Assembly (NCBI GenBank): GCA_003165315.1
Contig: PLSX01000189.1
Coordinates: forward strand, 1 to 36,537
Length of the DNA: 36,537 nt
Direction of reading: 5' to 3'
Source: Acidobacteriota bacterium
GTDB lineage: Bacteria > Acidobacteriota > Terriglobia > UBA7540
Every line of letters begins with the position of its first letter. Position 1 is the stretch's first letter. Positions 7,968 to 16,322 of the stretch are shown one piece after another. The translations under genes and the position numbers were made by a program. Under the pieces are notes generated by a model, which ran no database searches, was not told the origin of the DNA, and saw only the letters and a list, made by a program, of their open reading frames with translations.

Positions 7968-7995
7968 GGTTCCGCTCCCATGGACAATATCTAAA

Positions 7996-8024
7996 TCCCA
8001 CTACAAGTTTAACAAGAAGTGGGA
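7996..8024. promoter_or_regulatory. Inverted repeat upstream of vapBC (candidate operator)
   Basis: Arms TCCCACT (7996-8002) and AGTGGGA (8018-8024) flank an A/T-rich core and lie 29 bp before the vapB GTG. A TTGACT (minus strand, 8028-8033) just outside could be a -35 box, but the matching -10 is poor. VapBC complexes usually autoregulate through such sites; the assignment here is inference. Confidence 0.5.
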
Positions 8025-8067
8025 CGAAGTCAATCAGCGATAGGACGATTGTCTGTGACCTTAAACC

Positions 8068-8165
8068 GTAGGGGCAGGCCCTTGGTGCCTTCCCCGTGCC
8101 GCCGGGATTCAATCCCGGAACCCCAGGGCACCCACGAGGGACGCCCTGACGGCAGGGGTGTTAGG
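8068..8165. repeat. GC-rich intergenic palindrome cluster
   Basis: It contains a perfect 8-bp palindrome CCGGGATT-C-AATCCCGG (8102-8118), CAGGGC/GCCCTG arms (8124-8129, 8143-8148), and GGGGCAGGCCC. Unrelated to the neighbouring genes, it looks like a mobile or structured intergenic repeat sitting at the end of the TldE-like gene. Confidence 0.55.
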
Positions 8166-8169
8166 TCCG

Positions 8170-9840
8170 TTACTTATCAAAAAACGGATGCTTGGAAAGT
8201 GGCAGACGGGGCAGTTCTCCGGTTGCGGGTTTCAGCGTGAGTTCTTCAAAGAGTAGTGATGGAGCTATGAAGGAGACCAGGGGGGCGCCGCCCTGGCCGG
8301 GGTAGAGACGTCCGCCGTATGCGGCGAAGGGAACGCTGAAGACATAGAGATCGTGGGAGGCGGCAGCAAGGTCCTTAAAGGCGCCGTCATCCAAGCCATC
8401 AAATTGCCCCAGGCGCATTAACTCCTCGTGACCGTCCGGATAGACCCTATTGATCTCGCGGCCCACCTTGCGGACCACAACACCAAAATCCAAGTTCCTC
8501 TGCTTCACCATGCTCAGCAACTGGCTTTTCAACTCCTCTTCGCTGACCCCATCGGAGACGTTGAGGAATAAATTGCTGGGCTGGGCGCCAAAGGTGCGGA
8601 AGCTTCCCGTGCTTTGGGGTATGGAGGAGACGGGATCGCGGCTGTTGAGCAACGTCTTTAGAGCTCCCTGGTCCACAAGAGTGGTGGGTCGCGCCCGCAC
8701 CCCTTCGTCATCAACGGAGTGGGCACCGAGCAGCGGCGTTGCCTGATAGGAAGCTTGCGTAGGGTCGTCAACGATGTTCATGGATCTGGGTAGAATGCGC
8801 GAACCGAGCCGTTCCTGAAATTTGCTGACGTTTTGAGCGGCGTATGATTCTATTTGGGGAACGTCGGAGGAAGGCGCGCGCATGGCGATCAACTTGGGCG
8901 CCAAAACCTGGCTAAGGGCTTCCGCGCCGGCAGTGCCATCAAAAAGCACCGGCCCGTTGTAGCGGTCCACCATGGGCGCCCGCCGAACCTTCGCCAGCCG
9001 GTCTGCCATGGTACGAATTTGTGACGTGAGTTCCGATTCGCTGGGCAGCGACTCCATCGAGCGGCCTGAGATCATCACCCAGTCGGGCAGCGGGGTTCCA
9101 TCCAGCGCCTGGGTTTGGGCCATTGCCACCAGTGTTGCACCGGAATCTTCCTGGGTGGTCGCGCTTCCTTCACTATTCAGATACCAGTTGTGCGTGTCGG
9201 TAAGCGTCAGGCTGGCGGAAGAGGTGAAAATTTCCGGGGATTGGCGGAAAACGGCGGAAAGAGTTTTCACCAGAGATTCAGCCTTGGGAAGGTCCATCTT
9301 AACAGGCAAAAAAGGCTCCAGGGATGTCACGGGCTGTTCCTTGCTGAAGTCAGGTAGGTTCTCGCGCGCTTGCCGGTTCTCCAACGCGGCCCGCTTTCTG
9401 GAAAGAATCTCCAGAGCTTCTTTGTAAGCGTTGTCGGTGGCCAGCCAAATCTGCCGCCGTAATTCCTGATAATCGTCGTCGATGGGAAGAACAACATTTT
9501 CGCTTAGGCCGTTGGCTTTGGGCGGGTCAGTCATGAAATTGCTGTTGTCGCGCTGATAGTCGCCCACGCGAACCTGTACCGTAAGAAAGCGAACCCGGGT
9601 TACGCCCCCCGTAAGCAATCCGCCGAAGGTGGCCGAGGTGTCAAGTGAAGTCCGGTCTTGCACGTGGTAGGAGATGAAATAGGGCTTTTCCAGTTGTTCA
9701 AGCTGCAATTGCTTCATGGAGCGGTCCAGCTCATCATGCAGCGCTTTCATCACCACATCGTCCGCCGCCCGGGCCGGCGCCGGAAACACGAATGCCGCCA
9801 GCAATAGAATTCCGAGTCCGCGGGAAACCGTTTTTCGCAT
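8170..9840 (-). CDS. Exported TldE/PmbA-like protein lacking the zinc motif
   Basis: The protein has 556 residues from the ATG at 9840, chosen because GAGGAG lies just upstream and because it opens a Sec signal peptide (MRKTVSRGLGILLLAAFVF...ARA, cut near residue 25). The body resembles TldD/PmbA (peptidase U62) proteins. At the position where the partner gene has HEVFGH, this one reads GAEALSQ (in LFDGTAGAEALSQ), so it has no zinc-binding HExxxH. That is the distinction between TldD (catalytic) and TldE (non-catalytic partner) in Escherichia coli. It follows the TldD-like gene by 150 bp on the same strand. Inference: the two form an exported heteromeric metalloprotease. Known TldD/E proteins are cytoplasmic, so export is unusual. 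The substrate is unknown. Confidence 0.8.
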   Translation of the reverse strand: MRKTVSRGLGILLLAAFVFPAPARAADDVVMKALHDELDRSMKQLQLEQLEKPYFISYHVQDRTSLDTSATFGGLLTGGVTRVRFLTVQVRVGDYQRDNSNFMTDPPKANGLSENVVLPIDDDYQELRRQIWLATDNAYKEALEILSRKRAALENRQARENLPDFSKEQPVTSLEPFLPVKMDLPKAESLVKTLSAVFRQSPEIFTSSASLTLTDTHNWYLNSEGSATTQEDSGATLVAMAQTQALDGTPLPDWVMISGRSMESLPSESELTSQIRTMADRLAKVRRAPMVDRYNGPVLFDGTAGAEALSQVLAPKLIAMRAPSSDVPQIESYAAQNVSKFQERLGSRILPRSMNIVDDPTQASYQATPLLGAHSVDDEGVRARPTTLVDQGALKTLLNSRDPVSSIPQSTGSFRTFGAQPSNLFLNVSDGVSEEELKSQLLSMVKQRNLDFGVVVRKVGREINRVYPDGHEELMRLGQFDGLDDGAFKDLAAASHDLYVFSVPFAAYGGRLYPGQGGAPLVSFIAPSLLFEELTLKPATGELPRLPLSKHPFFDK

Positions 9841-9860
9841 TCTGGTGCTCCTCAAGAAAA

Positions 9861-9989
9861 AGTCCGGGGTCCGGCGTCCGAAGTCCGGAGTCGAAAGGCA
9901 ACTCACTTCCAATGAATTCCAGTTAACAAAAGGCCGGTTTCTAACGTCCGACAGGGCATTTAGACTCCGGACGCCGGACTTCGGACTTG
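9861..9989. repeat. GTCCGG-word inverted repeat between the TldD/E-like genes
   Basis: Two islands of AGTCCGGxGTCCG words (9861-9893 and 9963-9989) lie in opposite orientation and share a perfect 12-bp complementarity, GTCCGGCGTCCG (9869-9880) with CGGACGCCGGAC (9968-9979). They fill the gap between two genes that should be co-transcribed, so the mRNA could fold here. Confidence 0.6.
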
Positions 9990-9990
9990 T

Positions 9991-11649
9991 TTATTTGATC
10001 GGTGCGGGAAGAATGGGCCCCCGCGCGTTTGATTTCTCTTTCTTCGCCACTTCAATCTGAGAAACCAGCAGATCGGGGGAAGACGCAGACACCGGCACGG
10101 AACCTGACTCAGCGCCGCACACGCCGTTGAAAGTGGCGACCTCACCGTCACCGGCAACGATCTTGCTGAATGCGGTGAGCGGCGTGCCGATCAGGTTGAC
10201 TCCGCGCACCAATTCTTCGCGCCCATCGGGGTAGATTCGATAGACCATAATCGGCAGCACATTGAAAGCGTTGGGAGTGAACCGGCTGGTCAAAGTAAAT
10301 CCGCCTTGAATATCGTCAAAGAAGAGCCCGAACTTCTGGTTCTGCTTCTTCACTTCTTCAATCAGTTGCTGCTTCAATTCAGCGCGCGAGACGGGATGAT
10401 CGACAACCACTATCAGGTTCGATTGGCGTGCTACGGGAGCATTTCCCTGTTGCCTGCGACCATGGCCGTTGGAGTTGGGAAATCCTTCAATCGGTGAACG
10501 CGACATCAGGAAATTTTTGAAGACGCCGTGGTCAAGTACCACCACGCGTTGCCCCTTCACGCCCTCGTTGTCGTAATCGTAATAGCCTGCCAGCTCCGAC
10601 TGGCCCAACCGCTGCAAAGTGGGATCGGAGATGACGGAAAAGTTATCCGGCAGGAGTTTTTCTCCGACCATTTTCTTGAACGTCTGACCTTCGTTTTCAT
10701 CCTTTTGGCGGTGGCCTTCAATGCGATGGCCAAACACTTCATGAAAGAAGACGCCAGCAGCGCGTCCGGAAAGGATTGCCGGACCCGTGTAAGGATCGAC
10801 AATCGGCGCCGCCCTCAGAGCCTGCAAATCCTTGATCATCTGGTCCACGGTCTTCAGCACCGCTTGGTCAGATGGCAATCCGCCCGGTTCGGAGGCAAAG
10901 AAGGATTCATACCGCGGCAGGTCCATCCCGTCATCGGCCTTGATCTGCGCCGATACATAAAGGTAATAGAGGGGCCGCGAGACCATGATCGCAGACCCGT
11001 CACTATTGACGTACCAGCGCGATTCAATATCCGCCATCAGGGTGGCGGTGGCGCCATAGATGTCACCGTAGCGGGCAAAGGGCGCCGTATACTTGCGCAC
11101 CTTCTCTTCCCAGGCCTTTTGGTCGACATTCATGACCTTGAGTTTTTCAAAATGCTGGGCGGCGGGCGCAGGCGAAAAGTCGTCAGACTTGTCCTCCTGG
11201 GCGACATTGACCTGAACATCGGTCGTGACGGCGGCAAGCTGCTGCACAGCCTGCTTGTACTTGAGGTCGGTGTAATACCACAGAACGCTGCGCAACGCGT
11301 CGGGATCCGGTTCAATGGGGACGAATATGGGCGTAGAGCCATCTTCATGCGATCCATGCGTGTTATCCAGGTGAGTGTTGCCAACGCGCAGGTCGATATC
11401 CAATTGCCTGCTTCGGGTCTTCTGGCTGGTCTGGAGTTTTCCAAACGAGCTGGTGACGTTGACCACCTGATCGTCGGTGATTTCGTAGCTGAGGAAGTAA
11501 GGTTGCACCCGCTCTGTCAGGAAAGCCACTTGTGAGCGAGCCAGCTCCGCCTTCATGGCCCCCAGGATGGTTGTAGTGTCAGCGTCCTGAGCTTTAAGCG
11601 TAGGTGTAACAAGCACGAGAAGTGCAGCAAGAGCAATGCGTATTCGCAA
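9991..11649 (-). CDS. Exported TldD-like zinc metallopeptidase
   Basis: This 552-residue TldD/PmbA-family protein starts with TTG at 11649; an in-frame TGA lies nine bases upstream, so no earlier start is possible, and GGAGG lies 12 bases before it. The N-terminus MRIRIALAALLVLVTPTLKAQ is a Sec signal, implying periplasmic location. The zinc motif HEVFGH is at residues 303-308 (GVFFHEVFGHRIEGH). A conserved cysteine, Cys511 in NGVCGAESG, matches the third ligand known in TldD enzymes. The C-terminus (GTPLTAFSKIVAG, VPVSASSPDLLVSQIEV) is typical. It is the first gene of the pair with the zinc-less 8170-9840 protein. Cytoplasmic TldD/TldE proteolyse unfolded peptides such as microcin B17 precursor and CcdA; the exported version's role is not known to me. 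Confidence 0.85.
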   Translation of the reverse strand: MRIRIALAALLVLVTPTLKAQDADTTTILGAMKAELARSQVAFLTERVQPYFLSYEITDDQVVNVTSSFGKLQTSQKTRSRQLDIDLRVGNTHLDNTHGSHEDGSTPIFVPIEPDPDALRSVLWYYTDLKYKQAVQQLAAVTTDVQVNVAQEDKSDDFSPAPAAQHFEKLKVMNVDQKAWEEKVRKYTAPFARYGDIYGATATLMADIESRWYVNSDGSAIMVSRPLYYLYVSAQIKADDGMDLPRYESFFASEPGGLPSDQAVLKTVDQMIKDLQALRAAPIVDPYTGPAILSGRAAGVFFHEVFGHRIEGHRQKDENEGQTFKKMVGEKLLPDNFSVISDPTLQRLGQSELAGYYDYDNEGVKGQRVVVLDHGVFKNFLMSRSPIEGFPNSNGHGRRQQGNAPVARQSNLIVVVDHPVSRAELKQQLIEEVKKQNQKFGLFFDDIQGGFTLTSRFTPNAFNVLPIMVYRIYPDGREELVRGVNLIGTPLTAFSKIVAGDGEVATFNGVCGAESGSVPVSASSPDLLVSQIEVAKKEKSNARGPILPAPIK

Positions 11650-11689
11650 GGGTAATCAATGCCTCCGGGGATTCATCATCGTACGGCAG

Positions 11690-11743
11690 GTTGACCCTTT
11701 CGTCAACTTCGGCACACCTGACAGCAGCTCCCTCTCAGGTGTG
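11690..11743. promoter_or_regulatory. Two inverted repeats in a divergent promoter region
   Basis: GTTGAC/GTCAAC (11690-11695, 11702-11707) and the perfect 9-bp CACACCTGA/TCAGGTGTG (11713-11721, 11735-11743) lie between the divergent TldD-like and CocE-like genes. They could be operators for either gene. No clear -10/-35 pair was seen. Confidence 0.4.
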
Positions 11744-11844
11744 GATGCCGCGATGCAGCGTCGAAGAATCAGGTTGCAAGCGGGTCGGCTGCGGTATATC
11801 GTCCGAAGTGGTTGCGCCAAAACCAATTTTCTGATGAGGAACTC

Positions 11845-13806
11845 ATGAAGCAATTTGTCTTGCGGATCATTCTGGCGATATCAGTCCTGTGCGTTGGCAC
11901 AGGCGCCATCGCGCGAGCGCAAGGGACACTCACTTCCGCGGAGCGGGAAAAGCGGGTGCAGACCGAGAATGACCTTGAATCGGTTGCCATCATCGATCGC
12001 AAGGTCATGATGCCGATGCGCGACGGGGTGCGATTGGCCACGGATATCTATAGGCCCAAGAACGCAAGCGGGAAAGTGCCCACCATCTGGGTGCGCACTC
12101 CCTACAACTTTAACTTCTGGGACGTGCGCAACGGCGTTCCGGCCGACATGTCAACGGCACTCGCCGCGGTGAAGCGCGGCTATGCTTATGTGGTGCAGAA
12201 CGAGCGCGGCCATTTCTTCTCCGAAGGCAACTACGACATTCTGGGAGCGCCGCGCACCGATGGCTATGACGCACTCAACTGGCTCTCATCGCAACCATGG
12301 TCAAACGGCAAAGTTGGCACCACGGGCTGCTCCTCGACGGCGGAATATCAGATGGGCATCGCGGCGATGGGTAACCCTGCCTATGCGGCAATGAATGTGC
12401 AGGGGTTTGGCGCTGGCGTGGGCCGCGTAGCTCCCTACTTCGAGCAGGGCAACTGGTATCGCGGCGGGGCCGTGCAGATGCTTTTTATTCCCTGGATTTA
12501 TGGTGAGCAGAACCAGGTGCGGCCCATGTTTCCACCTGGCACCTCCCAGGAGGATCTGATCCGTGCTTCGAAATCATTCGATCTGGCCCAGCAGCTTCCC
12601 CCGGTTGATTGGACCAAATCCATCTGGCATCTGCCCGTGCAGGATATTCTGAAAGCGGTGGACGCTCCGCGCGGAATCTTTGCTGACCCTATGCCAGTGG
12701 ACACCGGGGGGCGCATGATTCAGCGGACCCCCAACGATCCCGCGTGGTACAAGGGCGGGCTTTACCACGATGATATGCCGCTTAATCTCCCCGGCCTTTG
12801 GTTCATGTCCTGGTATGACATCTCAGTTGGGCCGAACCTGGCGCTCTACAATCACGTCCGCAAGACCGCGAGCCCCGAGGTCGCCAATCAGCAGTGGGCC
12901 ATCATCGCGCCCGTCACCCACTGCGCGTATACGCGGGCGACGAATGACACCGTCGTGGGCGAGCGCAGCATGGGCGACGCCCGGCTGGATTACGATGAAA
13001 TCATATACAGCTTTTTCGACCGGTTCCTGAAAGGCGATAAGAGCCCGCGGCTTGACTCACTGCCGAAGGTTGCTTACTACACCATGGGCATCAACAAGTG
13101 GCAAAGCTCCGATACCTGGCCGCCCACAGGCGCGCAGCCGATGACGATGTTTCTTTCCAGCGCCGGCCATGCGAATTCCCTGACCGGCGATGGAGTTCTG
13201 GTGACGGCGCCTCCAGGAACGGACCGGCCCGACAAGTTCACCTATGATCCCATGAACCCGGTACTCTCCTACGGCGGCAACGTGTGTTGTGACGGCGGCA
13301 CCGTTCAGGCTGGCGCATTCGACCAGCGCCGGACGGAAGCGCGCGCGGATATCCTTGTTTACACTTCGGAACCCTTTAAGGAAGGGACTGAGCTGAGCGG
13401 CCCCATTGAGCCCACGCTCTACGTCTCCTCGGATGCAAAAGACACGGACATCACCGTCAAAGTGCTCGATGTTTATCCGGACGGTCGGGCTTACAACCTC
13501 GACGAATCCGTCCAGCGGCTGAGGTATCGCGACGGGTACGATAGGCCGCTGGCGTGGATAGAGCCGGGGAAAGTGTACAAGGTTACGCTGCAACCCCTTA
13601 ACACCAGTAATTACTTCGATGCGGGTCACCAGTTGCGCATCGAAGTCTCAAGCAGCAATTTCCCGCGCTTCGACCGCAACCTGAATACCGGCGGCAACAA
13701 TTACGATGAGATGAAAGGTGCGACGGCGCATAACGTGATCCATCACTCCCGGCTATATCCTTCGCAGGTGACTGTGACCTTGGTTAAGCATGCAAACGGT
13801 TCATAA
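11845..13806 (+). CDS. Exported CocE/NonD-family alpha/beta hydrolase (X-Pro dipeptidyl-peptidase S15-like)
   Basis: The protein has 653 residues from the ATG at 11845, which has GAGGA four bases upstream and opens a Sec signal ([26 protein letters not shown]). The N-terminal alpha/beta-hydrolase domain has the family entry [18 protein letters not shown] and the nucleophile elbow [13 protein letters not shown], where Ser163 is the likely nucleophile. This elbow replaces the usual GxSYxG, with SSTAE after the cysteine. Candidate acid and base are in MSWYD and in [10 protein letters not shown]. The C-terminal jelly-roll of the family follows ([34 protein letters not shown], then [18 protein letters not shown]). 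Likely substrates are acylated compounds, esters or peptides with N-terminal X-Pro; the specificity cannot be told. It is divergent from the TldD-like gene. Confidence 0.88.
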   Translation: MKQFVLRIILAISVLCVGTGAIARAQGTLTSAEREKRVQTENDLESVAIIDRKVMMPMRDGVRLATDIYRPKNASGKVPTIWVRTPYNFNFWDVRNGVPADMSTALAAVKRGYAYVVQNERGHFFSEGNYDILGAPRTDGYDALNWLSSQPWSNGKVGTTGCSSTAEYQMGIAAMGNPAYAAMNVQGFGAGVGRVAPYFEQGNWYRGGAVQMLFIPWIYGEQNQVRPMFPPGTSQEDLIRASKSFDLAQQLPPVDWTKSIWHLPVQDILKAVDAPRGIFADPMPVDTGGRMIQRTPNDPAWYKGGLYHDDMPLNLPGLWFMSWYDISVGPNLALYNHVRKTASPEVANQQWAIIAPVTHCAYTRATNDTVVGERSMGDARLDYDEIIYSFFDRFLKGDKSPRLDSLPKVAYYTMGINKWQSSDTWPPTGAQPMTMFLSSAGHANSLTGDGVLVTAPPGTDRPDKFTYDPMNPVLSYGGNVCCDGGTVQAGAFDQRRTEARADILVYTSEPFKEGTELSGPIEPTLYVSSDAKDTDITVKVLDVYPDGRAYNLDESVQRLRYRDGYDRPLAWIEPGKVYKVTLQPLNTSNYFDAGHQLRIEVSSSNFPRFDRNLNTGGNNYDEMKGATAHNVIHHSRLYPSQVTVTLVKHANGS

Positions 13807-13920
13807 CCCGGTTGAGTTGTGCCTTCGTACTGCAGTTGTCAATGGCCCGCCTATCTGAGGTATTCTTATGGCGCAGTTTTGCTGGCAGTGATGATTGCAC
13901 TGCCCGAATAGGGATCAAGT

Positions 13921-15294
13921 ATGAAAGTGGTAAGGCCGCTCGAACCCGGTGCGCCATCGCGAGGCCATGTACCTCAGGCGGCCGAGGTTTCCGTGGGCTG
14001 GATTGCAATGGGGTTGACACGGGCGGAATGTTTGGGGATTAGTGAAAGCAACTTTCAATACCGCGTTGCTCAAGCGGAGACCATCCATTCATGGGCGGAG
14101 CTTGCAGGCCCTGAAATCAATGCCATCGTAATTCTCTCACCGGAAGTGACGGCACTATTTCCGCAATCGGTGGTGAACCTTTTTCGTGACGTCCCGTGGC
14201 AGGACTTATGGATGACGGTCCTTCTCCCCTGGCGTGAGCCTCCCACGAGGAGCATCCGCTCAGATGGAATGGCAGATTCATTCTGCTGCTCTCCGGAGGT
14301 TTTTTCCGATCTGCTCAAAACGGTACCTGCGGAGCCGGGCGAACGCCTCTGCTTCAGCCTCCTGAACGCAATCCTGAATGGAAGAGTGGCGGTTCAGAGG
14401 CTGCTGGTGCGCCAGTTACCGCTTGATGGTTCCAATACAACCCCTGCCGTGCTCCAACAAAATGCAGTGGTGATCATTGCGCATCGCGGGCCGAAGCAGT
14501 TTCTTATTTCAGCCTTGCGCTTCGTCATGGCCGCAGCCTGCCAACCGCAGGTGAAGGTGAGAGTCGGGCTTGACCTCGAAGACGTGAGCGAGTATCGCGA
14601 TCTGAGTGAGATTTATCCCGCGGTGGAGTTCTACGGCGTGGATGCCGCCCCGGTGGGTCCCTATGTCATCCGGCAAAGTCTGATCGATCGCTCGAGTGAA
14701 CACCTCATCGTCTTTCACGATTCTGACGACATCTCCTGCCATAACCGCATAGCTCGCCAGGCCGGTGAGATTGCGGAAAAACAAGTAGAGGTTGTGGGTT
14801 CGCACGAATTGCGCGTGGATGAACTGGCAGGGACGGTGGAGATTTACCGGTTCCCTCTTGATGCTTCCGCCGCTCTGGCGCTTCCCGGGTCGACGGAACA
14901 GAACGATCGCGCCAATGAACCGCTGCTGCATCCCACCGCTACCATGGTTCGCAGCGGGTTTGTGCGGGCTGGCGGTTTTTCCACCAATCGGAAAATCGCC
15001 AATGACACCCAGTTCATGCTAAGGGCGTATTTTAGCCTGCGCATGAGAAACGTCGACAGCTTCTTGTACATTCGCCGCCGCCATGCTGCTGCCCTCACTG
15101 TGGATAAGGAAACTGCCTTGGGCACACCTTTGCGGCACTTTCTGGGATCAACCTGGGGGGCAGATTTTGAAGCCGTGAAGAGTGGTAAAGCCCGGTTGGA
15201 AGAGACTTCTTTGTGGCCGCGGCAAAGCACTGTGCCGCACCGCCTAACTCGCTTGTGGGCAAACGAAACGAACGATCTGAAAAAGCCGGCGTGA
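13921..15294 (+). CDS. GT-A (family 2-like) glycosyltransferase with unknown N-terminal region
   Basis: In this 457-residue protein, residues 1-180 are unlike anything I recognise. From about 181 a GT-A fold is visible. NAVVIIAHRGPKQFLISALRF starts the nucleotide-binding sheet, VFHDSDD (264-270) is the DxD-type metal/nucleotide-sugar motif, TATMVRSGFVRAGGF (339-353) is the acceptor-side segment typical of GT2 enzymes, and NDTQF (361-365) is in the place of the catalytic ED/DD box. No membrane segment was seen. An AGGGAT lies before the ATG. It converges on the nucleotidylyltransferase and kinase genes at 15408-17132, and the three together suggest synthesis and transfer of an activated sugar. 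Donor and acceptor are unknown. Confidence 0.75.
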   Translation: MKVVRPLEPGAPSRGHVPQAAEVSVGWIAMGLTRAECLGISESNFQYRVAQAETIHSWAELAGPEINAIVILSPEVTALFPQSVVNLFRDVPWQDLWMTVLLPWREPPTRSIRSDGMADSFCCSPEVFSDLLKTVPAEPGERLCFSLLNAILNGRVAVQRLLVRQLPLDGSNTTPAVLQQNAVVIIAHRGPKQFLISALRFVMAAACQPQVKVRVGLDLEDVSEYRDLSEIYPAVEFYGVDAAPVGPYVIRQSLIDRSSEHLIVFHDSDDISCHNRIARQAGEIAEKQVEVVGSHELRVDELAGTVEIYRFPLDASAALALPGSTEQNDRANEPLLHPTATMVRSGFVRAGGFSTNRKIANDTQFMLRAYFSLRMRNVDSFLYIRRRHAAALTVDKETALGTPLRHFLGSTWGADFEAVKSGKARLEETSLWPRQSTVPHRLTRLWANETNDLKKPA

Positions 15295-15407
15295 GAGAGA
15301 GTCGGCAGCAGGCAAGATGCGCTTTGTGATGGCCCCAGACGGGGTCCTCTCGTTGCCTACTGCCTTCTGCTTGATCCTTTTCCGTGTCCCTTACCCCTTG
15401 TCCCGAT

Positions 15408-16229
15408 CTAGAATCCACGCAATTTGGTGCTTTCCCGTTTCGGCAGGCCTTTTTTTGGAATTCGTTTAAGCACCAAATACTCGATTCCATGCTCGTCGCA
15501 AAAGTTTCTCTTCTCGGGTTTGTCACCATCCTCATTCACCACATAGAAGTCCGGTTTTAGAAGGGCGATTTCCGGTTCCGCGTCCAACCAGCCGTGGCCT
15601 GTGGAGATCATCGCCTGGTGCACGCACCGCACCGCATGCACCATGTAAAGGCGTTCATCCTGAGAAAGCAGGGGGTGGCCCTCCCCCTTCAGTAGTTTGA
15701 TATTTGCGTCATGCCCCACCACCACATACAGATCTCCCAGTGCGGAAGCCTCCTCAAAAAACCGGACGTGCCCGGAGTGGAACCAATCGTAGCAGCCCGT
15801 TACGATCACCCTTTTTCGCGTTGAGTTAACGTCGAGCGGGCGGAACGCGGGCACAGGGAATCCACGCAATTGCTTGTCTGCTATGACGCGATACTCGATT
15901 CCTCGAAGCTCCGCGTGCGCGCGCATGCGCGGAGCATCGCTTTGTTCACCCACAATCCAGATGTCAGGTTTTATCCCTTCGAGGGCGGGTAGGGTATCTG
16001 GATTAATTGCGCCGGCGACCAGTGTGACGCGGTCAACGAAACGCAACGATTGAAGCAGATAGGCGCGTTCGCGTTCGGGAAACTTTGGTGGCGCTCCTTC
16101 AAGCTCCTGCACCGTTTCATCCCGCCACAACGCGACGTGAACGCTCCCGCATTTCGCAGCTTCCTCAAGAAGGCGGACGTGCCTTGACCGCAGATTATCA
16201 AAGCTTCCCGTGACGGTGACAGATTTCAT
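15408..16229 (-). CDS. Tandem nucleotidylyltransferase (two cytidylyltransferase-like domains, first degenerate)
   Basis: This 273-residue protein is made of two related halves. Residues 1-130 begin VTVTGSFDNLRSRHVRLLEEA, and residues 139-273 begin RVIVTGCYDWFHSGHVRFFEEA. The second half has the catalytic HxGH (HSGH, 151-154) and an ISSTxxR-like end (ESTKLR, 266-271). In the first half the HxGH position reads RSRH (14-17), so it should not transfer nucleotides. WIVGEQSDAPRMRAHAELRGIEY in half one pairs with YVVNEDGDKPEKRNFCDEHGIEY in half two, showing an internal duplication. By family, the active half joins a sugar- or alcohol-phosphate to CMP or AMP, as in the HldE C-terminal domain or glycerol-phosphate cytidylyltransferase. 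It lies 93 bp behind the GHMP kinase on the same strand, so that kinase probably makes its substrate. Confidence 0.82.
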   Translation of the reverse strand: MKSVTVTGSFDNLRSRHVRLLEEAAKCGSVHVALWRDETVQELEGAPPKFPERERAYLLQSLRFVDRVTLVAGAINPDTLPALEGIKPDIWIVGEQSDAPRMRAHAELRGIEYRVIADKQLRGFPVPAFRPLDVNSTRKRVIVTGCYDWFHSGHVRFFEEASALGDLYVVVGHDANIKLLKGEGHPLLSQDERLYMVHAVRCVHQAMISTGHGWLDAEPEIALLKPDFYVVNEDGDKPEKRNFCDEHGIEYLVLKRIPKKGLPKRESTKLRGF

Positions 16230-16235
16230 GAGAAC

Positions 16236-16322
16236 AGTGGTTAGTTATTTGTGGCTAGTGGTTAGACGACAATATTTTGAGGCTCGTGGTCAGATACTTT
16301 TCCAGCCACTTACCCACGAGCA
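16236..16322. repeat. GTGGTTAGT/ACTAGCC word island
   Basis: Words such as GTGGTTAGTTATTTGTGGCTAGTGGTTAG and CCACTTACCCACGAGCACTAGCCCC fill the gap between the kinase and nucleotidylyltransferase genes. They belong to the same style as 4115-4175. The facing GCTCGTGG/CCACGAGC stretches (8 bp) could pair. Confidence 0.5.

Noticed and set aside
10528..11535. Plus-strand open frame (335 codons)
   Set aside because: It is antisense to the TldD-like gene, with no start signal or family feature.
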